The position numbers were made by a program, and so were the translations under genes. 64,000 nucleotides of DNA from Geobacter sp. UBA6151. GTDB taxonomy: Bacteria > Desulfobacterota > Desulfuromonadia > Geobacterales > Pseudopelobacteraceae. The stretch covers positions 27,547-91,546 of the forward strand of contig DIUT01000008.1 of the NCBI GenBank assembly GCA_002423105.1, in the 5' to 3' direction. Within the stretch, counting starts at the first letter, position 1. Every line of letters begins with the position of its first letter. Shown here piece by piece: positions 17,433 to 26,357 of the stretch. The notes under the pieces were generated by a model. It did not search any database. It was not told where the DNA came from and worked only from the letters and a program-made list of their open reading frames with translations.

Positions 17433-18032
17433 ATGCATATTCATCAGACCACCTTTATTAAAAGCGCCGTCAATGCGGCTGACTATCCTCCTGTTGATCT
17501 GCCGGAAATCGCCTTTGCGGGCCGTTCCAATGTTGGCAAATCATCGCTGATCAATGTTCTGGTTGAGCGTAAAGGGCTGGTGCGCACCAGCTCCACGCCT
17601 GGCCGTACCCAGTTGATCAATTTTTTCCAGATGACCGCTACTCCCTTCTCCTTGAATCTGGTGGACCTGCCGGGATACGGCTATGCCAAGGTGCCGCTTG
17701 ACGTGAAACGGCAGTGGGGGCCGATGATGGAACGCTACCTGGCTGGCCGGGAGAGCTTGCGGGGGGTGGTATTGATCCTGGATATCCGCAGGATACCTTC
17801 GGATGAAGACCTGCAGATGCTGAATTGGCTCCGTTCGTACAATCGCAGGCCAATTGTAGTGCTGACCAAGTGTGACAAGCTGACAAAAAACCAGCGGGCA
17901 AAACAGATTGCTCTCATTTCCCAACGGGTTGGCATCGGCAAAGAAGAGTTGACCCTGTTTTCCGCTCTTTCCAAGGAAGGGCGTGATAATGTTTGGCAGG
18001 CGATTCAAGCGGTCCTGGAGGAGGCGTCATGA
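17433..18032 (+). CDS. engB: Ribosome biogenesis GTPase EngB/YsxC
   Basis: A 199-residue GTPase with G1 GRSNVGKSS, G2 SSTPGRT, G3 DLPGYGYA, G4 TKCDKL and G5 SALSKEG, the exact EngB (YihA/YsxC) pattern, needed for 50S subunit assembly. The start at ATG 17433 is chosen because it puts the standard N-terminus in place. It overlaps folE2 by 4 bp (ATGA). Confidence 0.95.
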   Translation: MHIHQTTFIKSAVNAADYPPVDLPEIAFAGRSNVGKSSLINVLVERKGLVRTSSTPGRTQLINFFQMTATPFSLNLVDLPGYGYAKVPLDVKRQWGPMMERYLAGRESLRGVVLILDIRRIPSDEDLQMLNWLRSYNRRPIVVLTKCDKLTKNQRAKQIALISQRVGIGKEELTLFSALSKEGRDNVWQAIQAVLEEAS

Positions 18033-18823
18033 CAAGCGCCAGTCAACCTATGCCGGATCTGCAGACCAGCCGCGATCACCGCCGGATACCGATTGCCAAG
18101 GTGGGGGTGAAGAATATTTCCTACCCGGTGGTGGTGCAGGACAAGAACCGCACCATTCAGCATACCGTGGCCACCGTGGATATGTACGTTGATCTGCCGC
18201 ACCAGTTCAAGGGCACCCACATGAGTCGTTTCGTGGAGATACTGAATCGTCATCGCGAACAGATCGCCCTTGACCGTCTGGAAGATATCCTGAAGGAGAT
18301 GCGGCAGAAACTGGGGGCGGAGACCGCCCACCTGCGGGTGGAATTTCCTTATTTTATTGACAAGGCCGCGCCGGTTTCCAAAGCCCGTTCTCTGATGGAA
18401 TACACTTGCGAGTTTGATGCTTCTCTGAATGGTGACCAGCTTGATTTCGTGCTGGGGGTCAAGGTGCCGGTGACATCACTCTGCCCGTGTAGCAAGGAGC
18501 TTTCCCGCTTCGGCGCTCACAACCAGCGCAGCATCATTTCGGTCAAGGTGCGCTACCGGGATTTTATCTGGATAGAAGATCTGGTGGAGTTGATGGAACA
18601 GTGCGGTAGCAGTCCGCTCTATGCCCTGTTGAAGCGGGCTGACGAGAAGCATGTCACCGAGCAAGCCTACCAGAATCCCCGTTTTGTGGAGGATATGGTG
18701 CGTGAAGCATATTTGCGGCTGGCGGCGCTGGACAACATCACCTGGTTTTCGGTGGCGGCGGAGAATTTCGAGTCAATCCACAACCATTCGGCCTATGCGG
18801 CAGTAGAGTTGGACCGGCGCTAG
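18029..18823 (+). CDS. folE2: GTP cyclohydrolase IB (FolE2)
   Basis: A 264-residue FolE2/type IB enzyme, which makes dihydroneopterin triphosphate from GTP for folate and for queuosine. Family landmarks: VGVKNISYPV near the N-terminus, the metal Cys in TSLCPCSKELSRFGAHNQRS, and the late FSVAAENFESIHNHSAYA. It overlaps engB. The stop codon (TAG) coincides with the first bases of a 141-bp repeat element, as noted below. Confidence 0.93.
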   Translation: MTSASQPMPDLQTSRDHRRIPIAKVGVKNISYPVVVQDKNRTIQHTVATVDMYVDLPHQFKGTHMSRFVEILNRHREQIALDRLEDILKEMRQKLGAETAHLRVEFPYFIDKAAPVSKARSLMEYTCEFDASLNGDQLDFVLGVKVPVTSLCPCSKELSRFGAHNQRSIISVKVRYRDFIWIEDLVELMEQCGSSPLYALLKRADEKHVTEQAYQNPRFVEDMVREAYLRLAALDNITWFSVAAENFESIHNHSAYAAVELDRR

Positions 18824-18964
18824 CAGGTTGTTGAAAAACAGCCATCTCGCCGCCGTCCTCGAAACCCACCTTGTGCGGCGTAGCGCTGCTACGCCTCCGC
18901 GGGGCTTTCTCCGGGTGCGACGATCTGACTGTTTTTGAACAACCTGGGCTTTTCAATAACCTGC
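18824..18964. repeat. 141-bp inverted-repeat element, copy 1
   Basis: Left end CAGGTTGTTGAAAAACAG; the right end is its near reverse complement (TTTTCAATAACCTG). It also holds an inner GGCGTAGC-GCT-GCTACGCC hairpin. It is nearly identical to the copy at 55300 and shares ends with the shorter copy at 31750. It begins right after the folE2 TAG, and its other end also reads CTGCTAG. No transposase is inside. Likely a REP/MITE-like element. Confidence 0.85.
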
Positions 18965-18968
18965 TAGG

Positions 18969-19014
18969 CTGAAACAAAAAGAGGGAGCCAACCAGCTCCC
19001 TCTTTTTGTTTCAG
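18969..19014. terminator. Strong bidirectional terminator
   Basis: A 20-bp perfect stem (ctgaaacaaaaagagggagc), a 6-base loop, and A/T runs within the arms so that both strands end in a T-rich tract. It ends transcription of the minus-strand ytxH-like gene and can also stop folE2. Confidence 0.9.
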
Positions 19015-19037
19015 CAACTTAAAATGCGCTCGGAAAA

Positions 19038-19349
19038 TTATGAAGAAAACTTCTCTTTTTCCCGCTTGATGGCTTCGCGCCCGGCATCCAGGGCCGAGGA
19101 AAGAATTGATTTCTTTTCTGCAACCACATCTTTGCCCTCATCAATAGTTTCCTTGATTTTTTCCTGGGCTTCCTTTGCGTACTCTTTGATCTTGTCAACA
19201 GCGTCATCGGCCAGGTCGGCAATTTGATTGCGAATCTGGCGACCGTCCTTTGGGGTATACAGCATGGCCAGTCCGGCTCCCAGTGCTGCTCCTGCCAGAA
19301 ACGATACTAAAACAGTGCTTGCGGATACTCCATTGTCATCTTGTGCCAT
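19038..19349 (-). CDS. YtxH-domain membrane-anchored protein
   Basis: A 103-residue protein with one N-terminal helix (STVLVSFLAGAALGAGLAMLY) followed by TPKDGRQIRNQIADLADDAVDKIKEYAK-type amphipathic, coiled-coil sequence. The helix-LYTP-G-x-x-x-R arrangement is that of YtxH-like stress proteins. The function is not known. It forms a two-gene operon with the DUF948 protein just upstream (2 bp gap). Confidence 0.8.
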   Translation of the reverse strand: MAQDDNGVSASTVLVSFLAGAALGAGLAMLYTPKDGRQIRNQIADLADDAVDKIKEYAKEAQEKIKETIDEGKDVVAEKKSILSSALDAGREAIKREKEKFSS

Positions 19350-19351
19350 GA

Positions 19352-19750
19352 TCAGACTCCTTTCATCTTGCGCTTGAGATAATGTTCCAGAAGGTATGAA
19401 CCGGCAACTTTTGCGCCGGTCGCCAGAACGCCGGCCTGACCGAGCACACCGGTGACCACACCCACGGAGCGGTTGACTGATGCTATCTGGTCACCGGTGT
19501 CACCGAGAGCAGACATGAACTTCTTGACGTCGTCGGTATGCTGGGCTACACCGCCGCCCACGGTTTTCAACTCCACAAGTACCTCATTCAACTCACGAAT
19601 GGTGGGCTTGAGTTCGTTGGTCAGCAGATCGGCCAGTGTAGATACCGAAACAGCGGTACGCCGAATGGCCGTGATTGTTGGAATCAGTATTATAACCAGC
19701 ACCGCTGCGGCAATGGCTGCAATGAGCGCTGCAATTGCACCGATTGACAT
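19352..19750 (-). CDS. DUF948 membrane protein
   Basis: A 132-residue protein. It has an N-terminal transmembrane helix (about residues 3-27), then a long amphipathic region (LADLLTNELKPTIRELNEVLVELK) typical of DUF948. It is commonly paired with YtxH proteins, as here; the role is unknown. The 218 bp upstream to uvrA (19751-19968) hold only the two divergent promoters' space; I see no further gene or clear element there. Confidence 0.8.
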   Translation of the reverse strand: MSIGAIAALIAAIAAAVLVIILIPTITAIRRTAVSVSTLADLLTNELKPTIRELNEVLVELKTVGGGVAQHTDDVKKFMSALGDTGDQIASVNRSVGVVTGVLGQAGVLATGAKVAGSYLLEHYLKRKMKGV

Positions 19751-19968
19751 TTTGTATCTCCTCCTTGGGCAAGCGTGTTGTTGAGCTATTAGTATAACCT
19801 ATCCAGACAATTTGGCAAGAAAAGCCGGAAGAGAGGCCGTCGCCTGCCTTTAGCCCACAGTGCAGCGGACAAATCAGCAAGCTCCTGAGGCCTTTACAAA
19901 TACAGGTGTGATGGTCATACTATTACTTTGTGTAAAATTCATTGATTCCATTACAGGTTAGTCTTTTC

Positions 19969-22830
19969 ATGCTCCACGATCAAATCATCATCAAAGGCGC
20001 CAACGAGCACAACCTTAAAAACATTGACGTCACCATCCCCCGCGACAAATTGGTGGTCATCACCGGCCTGTCCGGTTCCGGCAAGTCCACCCTGGCTTTT
20101 GACACCATCTATGCCGAAGGGCAGCGCAGGTATGTGGAGTCGCTTTCCGCCTATGCTCGCCAGTTTTTGGAACAGATGGAAAAGCCGGATGTGGAGTCCA
20201 TTGAGGGGCTCTCGCCCGCCATATCCATCGAGCAGAAGACCACCTCCAAAAACCCCCGCTCCACGGTTGGCACTGTCACGGAGATTTACGACTACCTGCG
20301 CCTGCTGTTTGCCAGGGTGGGCCAGCCCCACTGCTACAGCTGCGGCAAGCCGATTACCGCCCAGACCGTTTCCCAGATGGTGGACCGGATCACGGCGCTG
20401 CCGGAGGGGAGCAAGTTGATGATCCTCTCTCCCATGATCCGTGGCCGTAAGGGAGAGTATAAAAAAGAACTGCAGCAACTGCGCAAGGAAGGCTTCACCA
20501 GGGTAGTGATCGACGGTGTCCAGCGGGAGCTGGCGGACGAGTTCGAGCTGGACAAGAAAAAGAAGCATGACATCGATATCGTGGTGGACCGGATCGTGGT
20601 CAAGGAAGGGATCAGCCGCCGTCTGGCCGACTCCCTGGAGACCGCCCTGCACCATGCCGAGGGGATCGTCAAGGTGGAGGTCTTGTCAGACAAGTCCGAC
20701 CCGTCTGACAGGTCCGATAAGTCGAGAAAATCAAAACAGACCCTCCTTTTCTCCCAGAACCTGGCCTGCATCGACTGCGGCATCTCCTACCCGGAAATCG
20801 CCCCCCGCATGTTCTCCTTCAATAACCCCTATGGCGCCTGCCCGGACTGTACCGGTCTGGGGACCCGCATGTACTTTGATGCGGAGATGGTGGTGCCCAA
20901 CCAGGAACTGTCCCTGCGCGAAGGGGCCATAGCCCCCTGGGAGCGGCGTCTGGGTAGCCCCTTTCACCAGATGATTCTGGAATGCCTGGCCCAGGAGTTC
21001 AAATTTGACCTGACCTGCGCTTTCCGTGAACTGCCGGAGACTGTGCGTTCCATGCTGCTGAACGGCACCGGTGAGCAGGAGGTGACCTTCTGGTGGGAGG
21101 ATAACCGCGGTAAACGGCACATCTACAAGAAAACCTTTGAAGGGGTGCTGAACAACCTGGAGCGCCGCTACCGCGAGACGGAATCCGACGCGGTGCGTGA
21201 AGAACTGGCCCCCTACATGAATGTGATGCCCTGCCCCACCTGCAACGGGGCGAGGCTGAAGCCGGAGTCCCTGCATATCATGGTGGGCGGCTGCAACATC
21301 CAGCAAGTCACCGCCCTGTCCATTCGTGATTGTCTGGCCTTCTTCGATAACCTGACGCTTTCCGCCAAGGAACAGGAGATCGCCCGGCGGATACTGAAGG
21401 AAATCCGGGAACGTTTGGGGTTTCTGGTGAACGTGGGGCTGGACTACCTCTCCCTGGACCGCACCTCCGGCACCCTTTCCGGCGGTGAGGGGCAGCGGAT
21501 CAGATTAGCCACCCAGATCGGCTCCTCTCTGGTAGGGGTGCTGTACATCCTGGACGAACCCTCCATCGGTCTGCACCAGCGGGATAATGATCGTCTGCTG
21601 GCCACCCTGCGTCATCTGCGGGATATCGGCAACACCGTGCTGGTGGTGGAGCATGACGAGGATACCATCCTGGCGGCCGACCATGTGATCGACATGGGGC
21701 CCGGTGCCGGGGTCCATGGTGGCGAGGTGGTGGCGGAAGGGACGCCGCAGCAGATCATGGCCAATCCGGCGTCGCTCACCGGCAAGTACCTGTCCGGCGA
21801 TCTGGTCATCCCCTTGCCGAAGAAGCGGCGCAAGCCTGAGCGTCATCTCAAGATATCCGGCGCTTCCGAGAACAACCTGAAAGGGATCGACGTGGAGATC
21901 CCTCTGGGGGTGATGACCTGCGTCACCGGTGTTTCCGGCTCCGGCAAGTCCACCCTGATCATCGACACCCTGCACAAGGTGCTGTCCCAGCGTCTCTACC
22001 GCAGCCGGGAAAAGGCCGGTGCGGTGCGGGAGATCAGCGGCCTGGAGCTGCTGGACAAGGTGATCAACATCGATCAGTCTCCCATCGGTCGTACGCCGCG
22101 CAGCAACCCGGCCACCTACACCGGGGTGTTCGGCGATATCCGCGACCTGTTTGCCGCCCTGCCGGAATCCAAGGTACGAGGCTACAAGCCCGGCCGCTAC
22201 TCCTTCAACGTCAAGGGGGGGCGCTGTGAGGCCTGTTCCGGCGACGGTATCCTGAAGATTGAGATGCACTTCCTGCCCGATGTGTACGTCCCCTGCGACA
22301 TCTGCCACGGGGCGCGCTACAACCGCGAAACCCTGGAGGTGCGCTACAAGGGCAAATCCATAGCCGATGTCCTGGACATGACCGTTGAGCAGGCGGTGGA
22401 GTTTCTGGGGGCAATCCCCAAGATCAAAAACAAGCTGAAGACCCTGCTGGAGGTGGGCCTGGGCTACATCACCCTGGGGCAGTCGGCAACCACCCTGTCC
22501 GGCGGCGAGGCCCAGCGGGTCAAGCTGGCCAAGGAACTGTCCAAACGGGCCACCGGTCGCACCATCTACATCCTGGACGAACCGACCACCGGCCTGCATT
22601 TTGCCGATATCGCCAAACTGCTGGAGGTGTTGCACCGCCTGGTGGACAGCGGCAATACCATTGTGATCATCGAACACAATCTGGATGTGATCAAGACCGC
22701 AGACTGGATCATCGACCTGGGGCCAGAGGGGGGTGACCGTGGCGGCGAACTGGTGGCGGTGGGCACCCCGGAGCAGGTGGCCAAGGTGACGAAGTCCTAT
22801 ACCGGCAAGTTTTTGAGGAAGATGCTATGA
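19969..22830 (+). CDS. uvrA: Excinuclease ABC subunit A (UvrA)
   Basis: A 953-residue UvrA. Two ABC ATPase halves (Walker A GLSGSGKSTLAFDT and GVSGSGKSTLIIDT; signatures LSGGEGQRIRLA and LSGGEAQRVKLA), the first zinc module (CIDCG...CPDC) and second (CEACSGDG...CDICHG) are all intact. It finds bulky DNA lesions and loads UvrB. The start at 19969 gives the usual MLHDQIIIKGANEHNL beginning. It carries an SDK/SDP/SDR/SDK insert at about residues 240-251, encoded by a tandem repeat just before the first zinc module. Confidence 0.97.
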   Translation: MLHDQIIIKGANEHNLKNIDVTIPRDKLVVITGLSGSGKSTLAFDTIYAEGQRRYVESLSAYARQFLEQMEKPDVESIEGLSPAISIEQKTTSKNPRSTVGTVTEIYDYLRLLFARVGQPHCYSCGKPITAQTVSQMVDRITALPEGSKLMILSPMIRGRKGEYKKELQQLRKEGFTRVVIDGVQRELADEFELDKKKKHDIDIVVDRIVVKEGISRRLADSLETALHHAEGIVKVEVLSDKSDPSDRSDKSRKSKQTLLFSQNLACIDCGISYPEIAPRMFSFNNPYGACPDCTGLGTRMYFDAEMVVPNQELSLREGAIAPWERRLGSPFHQMILECLAQEFKFDLTCAFRELPETVRSMLLNGTGEQEVTFWWEDNRGKRHIYKKTFEGVLNNLERRYRETESDAVREELAPYMNVMPCPTCNGARLKPESLHIMVGGCNIQQVTALSIRDCLAFFDNLTLSAKEQEIARRILKEIRERLGFLVNVGLDYLSLDRTSGTLSGGEGQRIRLATQIGSSLVGVLYILDEPSIGLHQRDNDRLLATLRHLRDIGNTVLVVEHDEDTILAADHVIDMGPGAGVHGGEVVAEGTPQQIMANPASLTGKYLSGDLVIPLPKKRRKPERHLKISGASENNLKGIDVEIPLGVMTCVTGVSGSGKSTLIIDTLHKVLSQRLYRSREKAGAVREISGLELLDKVINIDQSPIGRTPRSNPATYTGVFGDIRDLFAALPESKVRGYKPGRYSFNVKGGRCEACSGDGILKIEMHFLPDVYVPCDICHGARYNRETLEVRYKGKSIADVLDMTVEQAVEFLGAIPKIKNKLKTLLEVGLGYITLGQSATTLSGGEAQRVKLAKELSKRATGRTIYILDEPTTGLHFADIAKLLEVLHRLVDSGNTIVIIEHNLDVIKTADWIIDLGPEGGDRGGELVAVGTPEQVAKVTKSYTGKFLRKML
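20686..20721 (+). repeat. 9-bp tandem repeat within uvrA
   Basis: Four imperfect 9-bp units (TCAGACAAG, TCCGACCCG, TCTGACAGG, TCCGATAAG) that keep frame and encode Ser-Asp-X tripeptides. They lie in a non-conserved loop of the protein. Confidence 0.8.
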
Positions 22831-22833
22831 TTA

Positions 22834-22870
22834 CCTTGAAAATCCTGCTTGACATGCGGGATTTTCAAGG
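22834..22870. other. Hairpin just after uvrA
   Basis: A 15-bp stem with one G-T pair (ccttgaaaatcctgc / gcgggattttcaagg) and a 7-base loop, starting 4 bases after the uvrA stop. There is no T-tract, so it may be a processing or attenuation structure. It lies in the possible 5' extension of the next gene. Confidence 0.55.
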
Positions 22871-22907
22871 ACGTAGATCTGATAGAGATATTGAGGTGTC
22901 GCCAAGT

Positions 22908-24191
22908 ATGGGAATGCAACAGACGAATCACAAACGGGTTGTCGTAGTGGGTATGGGCTTCGGCGGTATCCGGGCTGCCCGGCGGCTGGCGGACAGCGGC
23001 CTTGAGGTGACCCTGGTGGACCGCAACAACTACCACCTGTTCCAGCCGCTCTTGTATCAGGTGGCCACCGCCGGTCTGGAGCAGGAATCCATCGCCTATC
23101 CGGTGCGGGCCTTGATCCGTGGCTCTCGTAACCTTTTCTTCCGCATGGCGGAGGTGACCGGGCTGGATTTGGCGGAACGGCGGGTACTGACCGACAAAGG
23201 GCCGCTTGCCTATGACTACCTGATGCTGGCCGGTGGCAGTGAGACCAACTACTTCGGCAACAAGGGGGTGGAACGCCATGCCTTTGACCTGAAGCGGCTG
23301 ACCGATGCCGAATCGTTGCGCAACACAATTCTGGGGATATTTGAGCAGGCGGTGCTGGAACCGGACCCAATACTTCGGCAACAACTGCTCACCTTTGTGG
23401 TGGTGGGGGGCGGTCCCACCGGCGTGGAGTTTGCCGGTGCGCTTTCCGAGCTGATCCGCTATGTTTTCCGTAAGGATTATCCAACACTGAATCTGGATGA
23501 AAGCCGGGTCATTCTGCTGGAGGCGGCCCCGGCCATTCTGGGGGCCATGCCCGAGCGGTTGCAGCGCTACGCGGAGAGGCATCTTGGCCAGATGGGGGTG
23601 GAGGTGCGTTGCAGCACCATGGTTGCCGATGCCGGTCCCGGAACCGTAACTCTGGCCAGTGGCGAAGTAATCGCCGCCCGGACCCTGTTCTGGTCGGCCG
23701 GGGTCAAGGCTGCTCCGCTGGCCGGAATGGTGCCTGGTGAAAAGGGGCCTGGCGGCCGTGTCAAGGTCAATCCTGATCTGACTCTGCCTGACCATGATGA
23801 TGTCTATGTGGTGGGGGATATGGCCTGCATCGAGCATGAGGGGAAAATTCTGCCGATGATGGCACCGGTGGCGATGCAGCAGGGCAGTTATGTGGCGGAA
23901 GCTTTGATAGAGCGTGAGCAGGGTGGCCGTCCGGCTCCGTTTCGCTATCAGGATAAGGGGAGCATGGCCACCATCGGCCGTAACTCCGCGGTGGTCTCGG
24001 CTTTCGGCATGCAGCTTTCCGGCTATTTTGCCTGGGTTGCCTGGCTGTTTCTGCACCTGTACTACCTTATCGGCTTCCGCAACCGTATCGTGGTGCTCTT
24101 GAACTGGGGCTGGTATTTCTGGTTTCACGAGCGGCAGGTGCGTCTGATAACGGCTGCTGACGCCGCAGGAAAAAAGACCGGGGAGCAATGA
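22908..24191 (+). CDS. ndh: Type II NADH dehydrogenase (NDH-2)
   Basis: A 427-residue flavoprotein. The FAD GxGxxG motif is VVVVGMGFGGIRAA, the NADH-binding one is FVVVGGGPTGVEFAGAL, and the C-terminal region has VYVVGDMAC (FAD contact) and a hydrophobic tail (FAWVAWLFLHLYYLIGF) for membrane attachment. It moves electrons from NADH to quinone without pumping protons. An ATG at 22827 overlaps uvrA, but it would place a hairpin in the coding region; I prefer 22908, which has a GAGGTG ribosome site. Confidence 0.88.
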   Translation: MGMQQTNHKRVVVVGMGFGGIRAARRLADSGLEVTLVDRNNYHLFQPLLYQVATAGLEQESIAYPVRALIRGSRNLFFRMAEVTGLDLAERRVLTDKGPLAYDYLMLAGGSETNYFGNKGVERHAFDLKRLTDAESLRNTILGIFEQAVLEPDPILRQQLLTFVVVGGGPTGVEFAGALSELIRYVFRKDYPTLNLDESRVILLEAAPAILGAMPERLQRYAERHLGQMGVEVRCSTMVADAGPGTVTLASGEVIAARTLFWSAGVKAAPLAGMVPGEKGPGGRVKVNPDLTLPDHDDVYVVGDMACIEHEGKILPMMAPVAMQQGSYVAEALIEREQGGRPAPFRYQDKGSMATIGRNSAVVSAFGMQLSGYFAWVAWLFLHLYYLIGFRNRIVVLLNWGWYFWFHERQVRLITAADAAGKKTGEQ

Positions 24192-24349
24192 CGATGGTCA
24201 AGACCGCAACCTTTGAGGCGCTGCTGGAATCGGTGGTTCAGGATGGTGATGGCTGGCTGTTTACCCTTGAAGGGAAGCAGTACCGGATCAGGGACAAGGA
24301 CGAGGTGCGCGCTATTGCCGAGTCCCATGACTACATTATTATCTACTGA
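24188..24349 (+). CDS. Small protein of unknown function
   Basis: A 53-residue frame: starts MTMVKTATFEALLESVVQDG and ends in ESHDYIIIY. It overlaps the ndh stop by 4 bp (ATGA), and GGGAGC lies upstream, so translational coupling is likely. It has a well-formed small alpha/beta composition with no obvious motif. I do not recognise a family. A second in-frame ATG lies at 24194. Confidence 0.5.
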   Translation: MTMVKTATFEALLESVVQDGDGWLFTLEGKQYRIRDKDEVRAIAESHDYIIIY

Positions 24350-24355
24350 TCAAGG

Positions 24356-25336
24356 CTACCCCGGCTTCATGATCAGCAGGGTTATCAGGTGCAGCACCAG
24401 CGGAATCGTGATGATGCCGCCCAGGGTGCCGAACGCCACCATGGCTGCCGCCTGCTGGGGGCAGTTGTCGTATTTGACGTTGAGCAGATAGGCCATGACC
24501 GGTCCCGGCATGGAGGCGTTCAGGATGATGATCGCTTCGGAAGTCCTGAATCCGAGCAGCGTCAGCGGATTCAGTGATGGATCGGTTGGCAACCAGCCGA
24601 TGGCCCGCCACAGCAGCACCAATCCCAATCCAAGTAACGGCCCCAGAAAAAGCCGCATAGTCCCGCCCATAATGCCTGCCTTGACGGTATCAAGCCGTGT
24701 CTCGCTCATGGAATAGCCTAGATTGAGAATTAACAGCGGAATGGCGCCGTAGCCCAGGATGTCGGTCAACTTTTCCAGAAAGTACAGCGCTGGTTGCAGG
24801 GCTTCCGGCATCTTCAGGCTGGCAACCGCAATGCCGGCGAACATGGCGTACAGGGCCGGTATCTTGAGGAACTGCTTCAGATCGGTGCGTCCGCTTGCCA
24901 GAAAAACCCCTGCCGTGTAGAGCACAAAGATGTTGGCCAGGTGGAAGATGATCGATTTGGACAGCCCCTCGTTGCCGAACATCAGCAGCGCTATGGGCAA
25001 GGAGATGTTGCCGGTGTTCATGAAGATGACCGGCAGCAGGAAGCCGTTTTGCCGTACCCCGGCAGCCCGTTTTACCAGCAGGGCCAGTGGCGTCATCAGC
25101 AGGATCATGGCCAGGGCTGACACGAAGATCAGGGAGAACTCGCCTGGGTCAAAGGCCCGCTTGTGGGTGGAGGAGTAGATGAGAGAGGGGACCAGAAAGT
25201 AATAGACCAGGTTTGAAAGACTCTTCTGGTTCAGCTCCCGCCCGGTATCCATCCTGCCAAGCCAGAAACCGGCCAGCGCAATGGCAAAGGAGGGGATTAC
25301 GGCGCTGATTATCTGGAAGGTCTGGCTGGAAAACAT
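24356..25336 (-). CDS. AEC-family transporter (auxin efflux carrier type)
   Basis: A 326-residue inner-membrane protein with about ten hydrophobic helices. The AEC landmarks are the split N-terminal and C-terminal five-helix halves and conserved glycines/prolines (FMNTGNISLPIALLMFG, LGYGAIPLLILNLGYSM, MPGPVMAYLLNVKY). AEC members export small organic or amino acid anions; no substrate can be assigned. It is the last gene of a four-gene minus-strand run (sensor phosphatase, binding protein, two AEC carriers). Confidence 0.8.
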   Translation of the reverse strand: MFSSQTFQIISAVIPSFAIALAGFWLGRMDTGRELNQKSLSNLVYYFLVPSLIYSSTHKRAFDPGEFSLIFVSALAMILLMTPLALLVKRAAGVRQNGFLLPVIFMNTGNISLPIALLMFGNEGLSKSIIFHLANIFVLYTAGVFLASGRTDLKQFLKIPALYAMFAGIAVASLKMPEALQPALYFLEKLTDILGYGAIPLLILNLGYSMSETRLDTVKAGIMGGTMRLFLGPLLGLGLVLLWRAIGWLPTDPSLNPLTLLGFRTSEAIIILNASMPGPVMAYLLNVKYDNCPQQAAAMVAFGTLGGIITIPLVLHLITLLIMKPG

Positions 25337-25349
25337 GCTTGCTGGCCTT

Positions 25350-26354
25350 TCAGTAGCTGAAGATGAAGCGGTTGATCACGACCATGACCGCAACCAGCGC
25401 CACGATGGACAACAGTGATGAAGCGAGTATCAGTGAACCGTTGCGCCGGGAAATGGCGGCTCCGCCGCTATACCAGAGGGTAGACAGGGTGCAGGGCAGG
25501 GCTGCCGCCAGCAGCAGGATCGCCTCGCTGGTACGCATATCCAGATAGGACAGCAGGTCATAGCCCCGTTCCATGGAAAATATGCCGGTGCTCCGGAACA
25601 GGAGGAGCAGCAGTCCTGCTGTGGCCATCAAGATCAGCATGCGGGCCAGGGTGAATCCTGACCAGCGGCTTGATCCGCAGCTGTGCAGGCAGTACAGGGC
25701 ATAGCCATGGCTCATCAGCAGGATCGGGACAGCACCGGCTGCCATCATGCCGATCCCCTTCTCCACCAGCCAGAGCAGTTCCTGCAGCTGCTGGGGAGGT
25801 TCCGGGGTGATCTGTTGCAGCAGAACTGCCAGCAACGCCGCATGGAGGGTCGGCTTCTTCAGGAATGCGCCAAGCCTTGAGGGTTGCCCGGCCAGCCGTG
25901 CCCCCCAGGTGTACATGATGAACAGGTTAACCAGGTGAAAGGCAGCGGCCTTGGAGAGCCCCTGGCTGCCGAATAACAGCCAGGAAAGCGGCAGCAGCAG
26001 GGTACTGGTGCTGCTGAACAGCAGGCTGACCAGACCGGTCTTGTCGTTATCTCCGGAACGGGCGGTCCAGAAGCGGGCCAGGGGGTAGCAGCAGACGGTG
26101 AAGACCACGGCTGCAAGGCCCATGACCGCTGCATCTGCCAGTTGAAATGGCGTACGGTTCATGGCGGAAAATACCAGGCAGGGGATGAAAACCTGGCCGT
26201 TCAGCCGGGCCAGGGTGGTGTGATGGCTACCCCCTTCAAAACGTGCCAGTACTGCTCCGGCAGCCATGATGAGCAGCGCCGTGGCAAGCATTCTGAAGGC
26301 AAGCAGGAAGGCCACGGGCGAGCCGTCGCTGCTGATGATTGCCAACGGTTCCAC
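25350..26354 (-). CDS. AEC-family transporter, second copy
   Basis: A 334-residue membrane protein of the same family as the neighbour, though diverged. Its helices and key stretches (LFSSTSTLLLPLSWLLFGSQGLSKA; GAVPILLMSHGYALY) run parallel to the first. The start follows the binding-protein stop by 3 bp. Two adjacent AEC genes may form a heteromer or have different substrates; the first is more conserved in the motif regions. Confidence 0.75.
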   Translation of the reverse strand: MEPLAIISSDGSPVAFLLAFRMLATALLIMAAGAVLARFEGGSHHTTLARLNGQVFIPCLVFSAMNRTPFQLADAAVMGLAAVVFTVCCYPLARFWTARSGDNDKTGLVSLLFSSTSTLLLPLSWLLFGSQGLSKAAAFHLVNLFIMYTWGARLAGQPSRLGAFLKKPTLHAALLAVLLQQITPEPPQQLQELLWLVEKGIGMMAAGAVPILLMSHGYALYCLHSCGSSRWSGFTLARMLILMATAGLLLLLFRSTGIFSMERGYDLLSYLDMRTSEAILLLAAALPCTLSTLWYSGGAAISRRNGSLILASSLLSIVALVAVMVVINRFIFSY

Positions 26355-26357
26355 CGC

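Noticed and set aside
18738..18977. Minus-strand frame across repeat copy 1
   Set aside because: It runs through folE2 and the repeat, has no ribosome site, and depends on the palindrome's composition.
22827..22907. Early start for ndh overlapping uvrA
   Set aside because: It would translate the hairpin after uvrA and add 27 residues not typical of NDH-2; the ATG at 22908 has a better ribosome site.
21505..24188. Long minus-strand frames opposite uvrA and ndh (21505-22677 and 22797-24188)
   Set aside because: They lie entirely opposite two conserved genes, have low-complexity His/Gln-rich products, and no domain.
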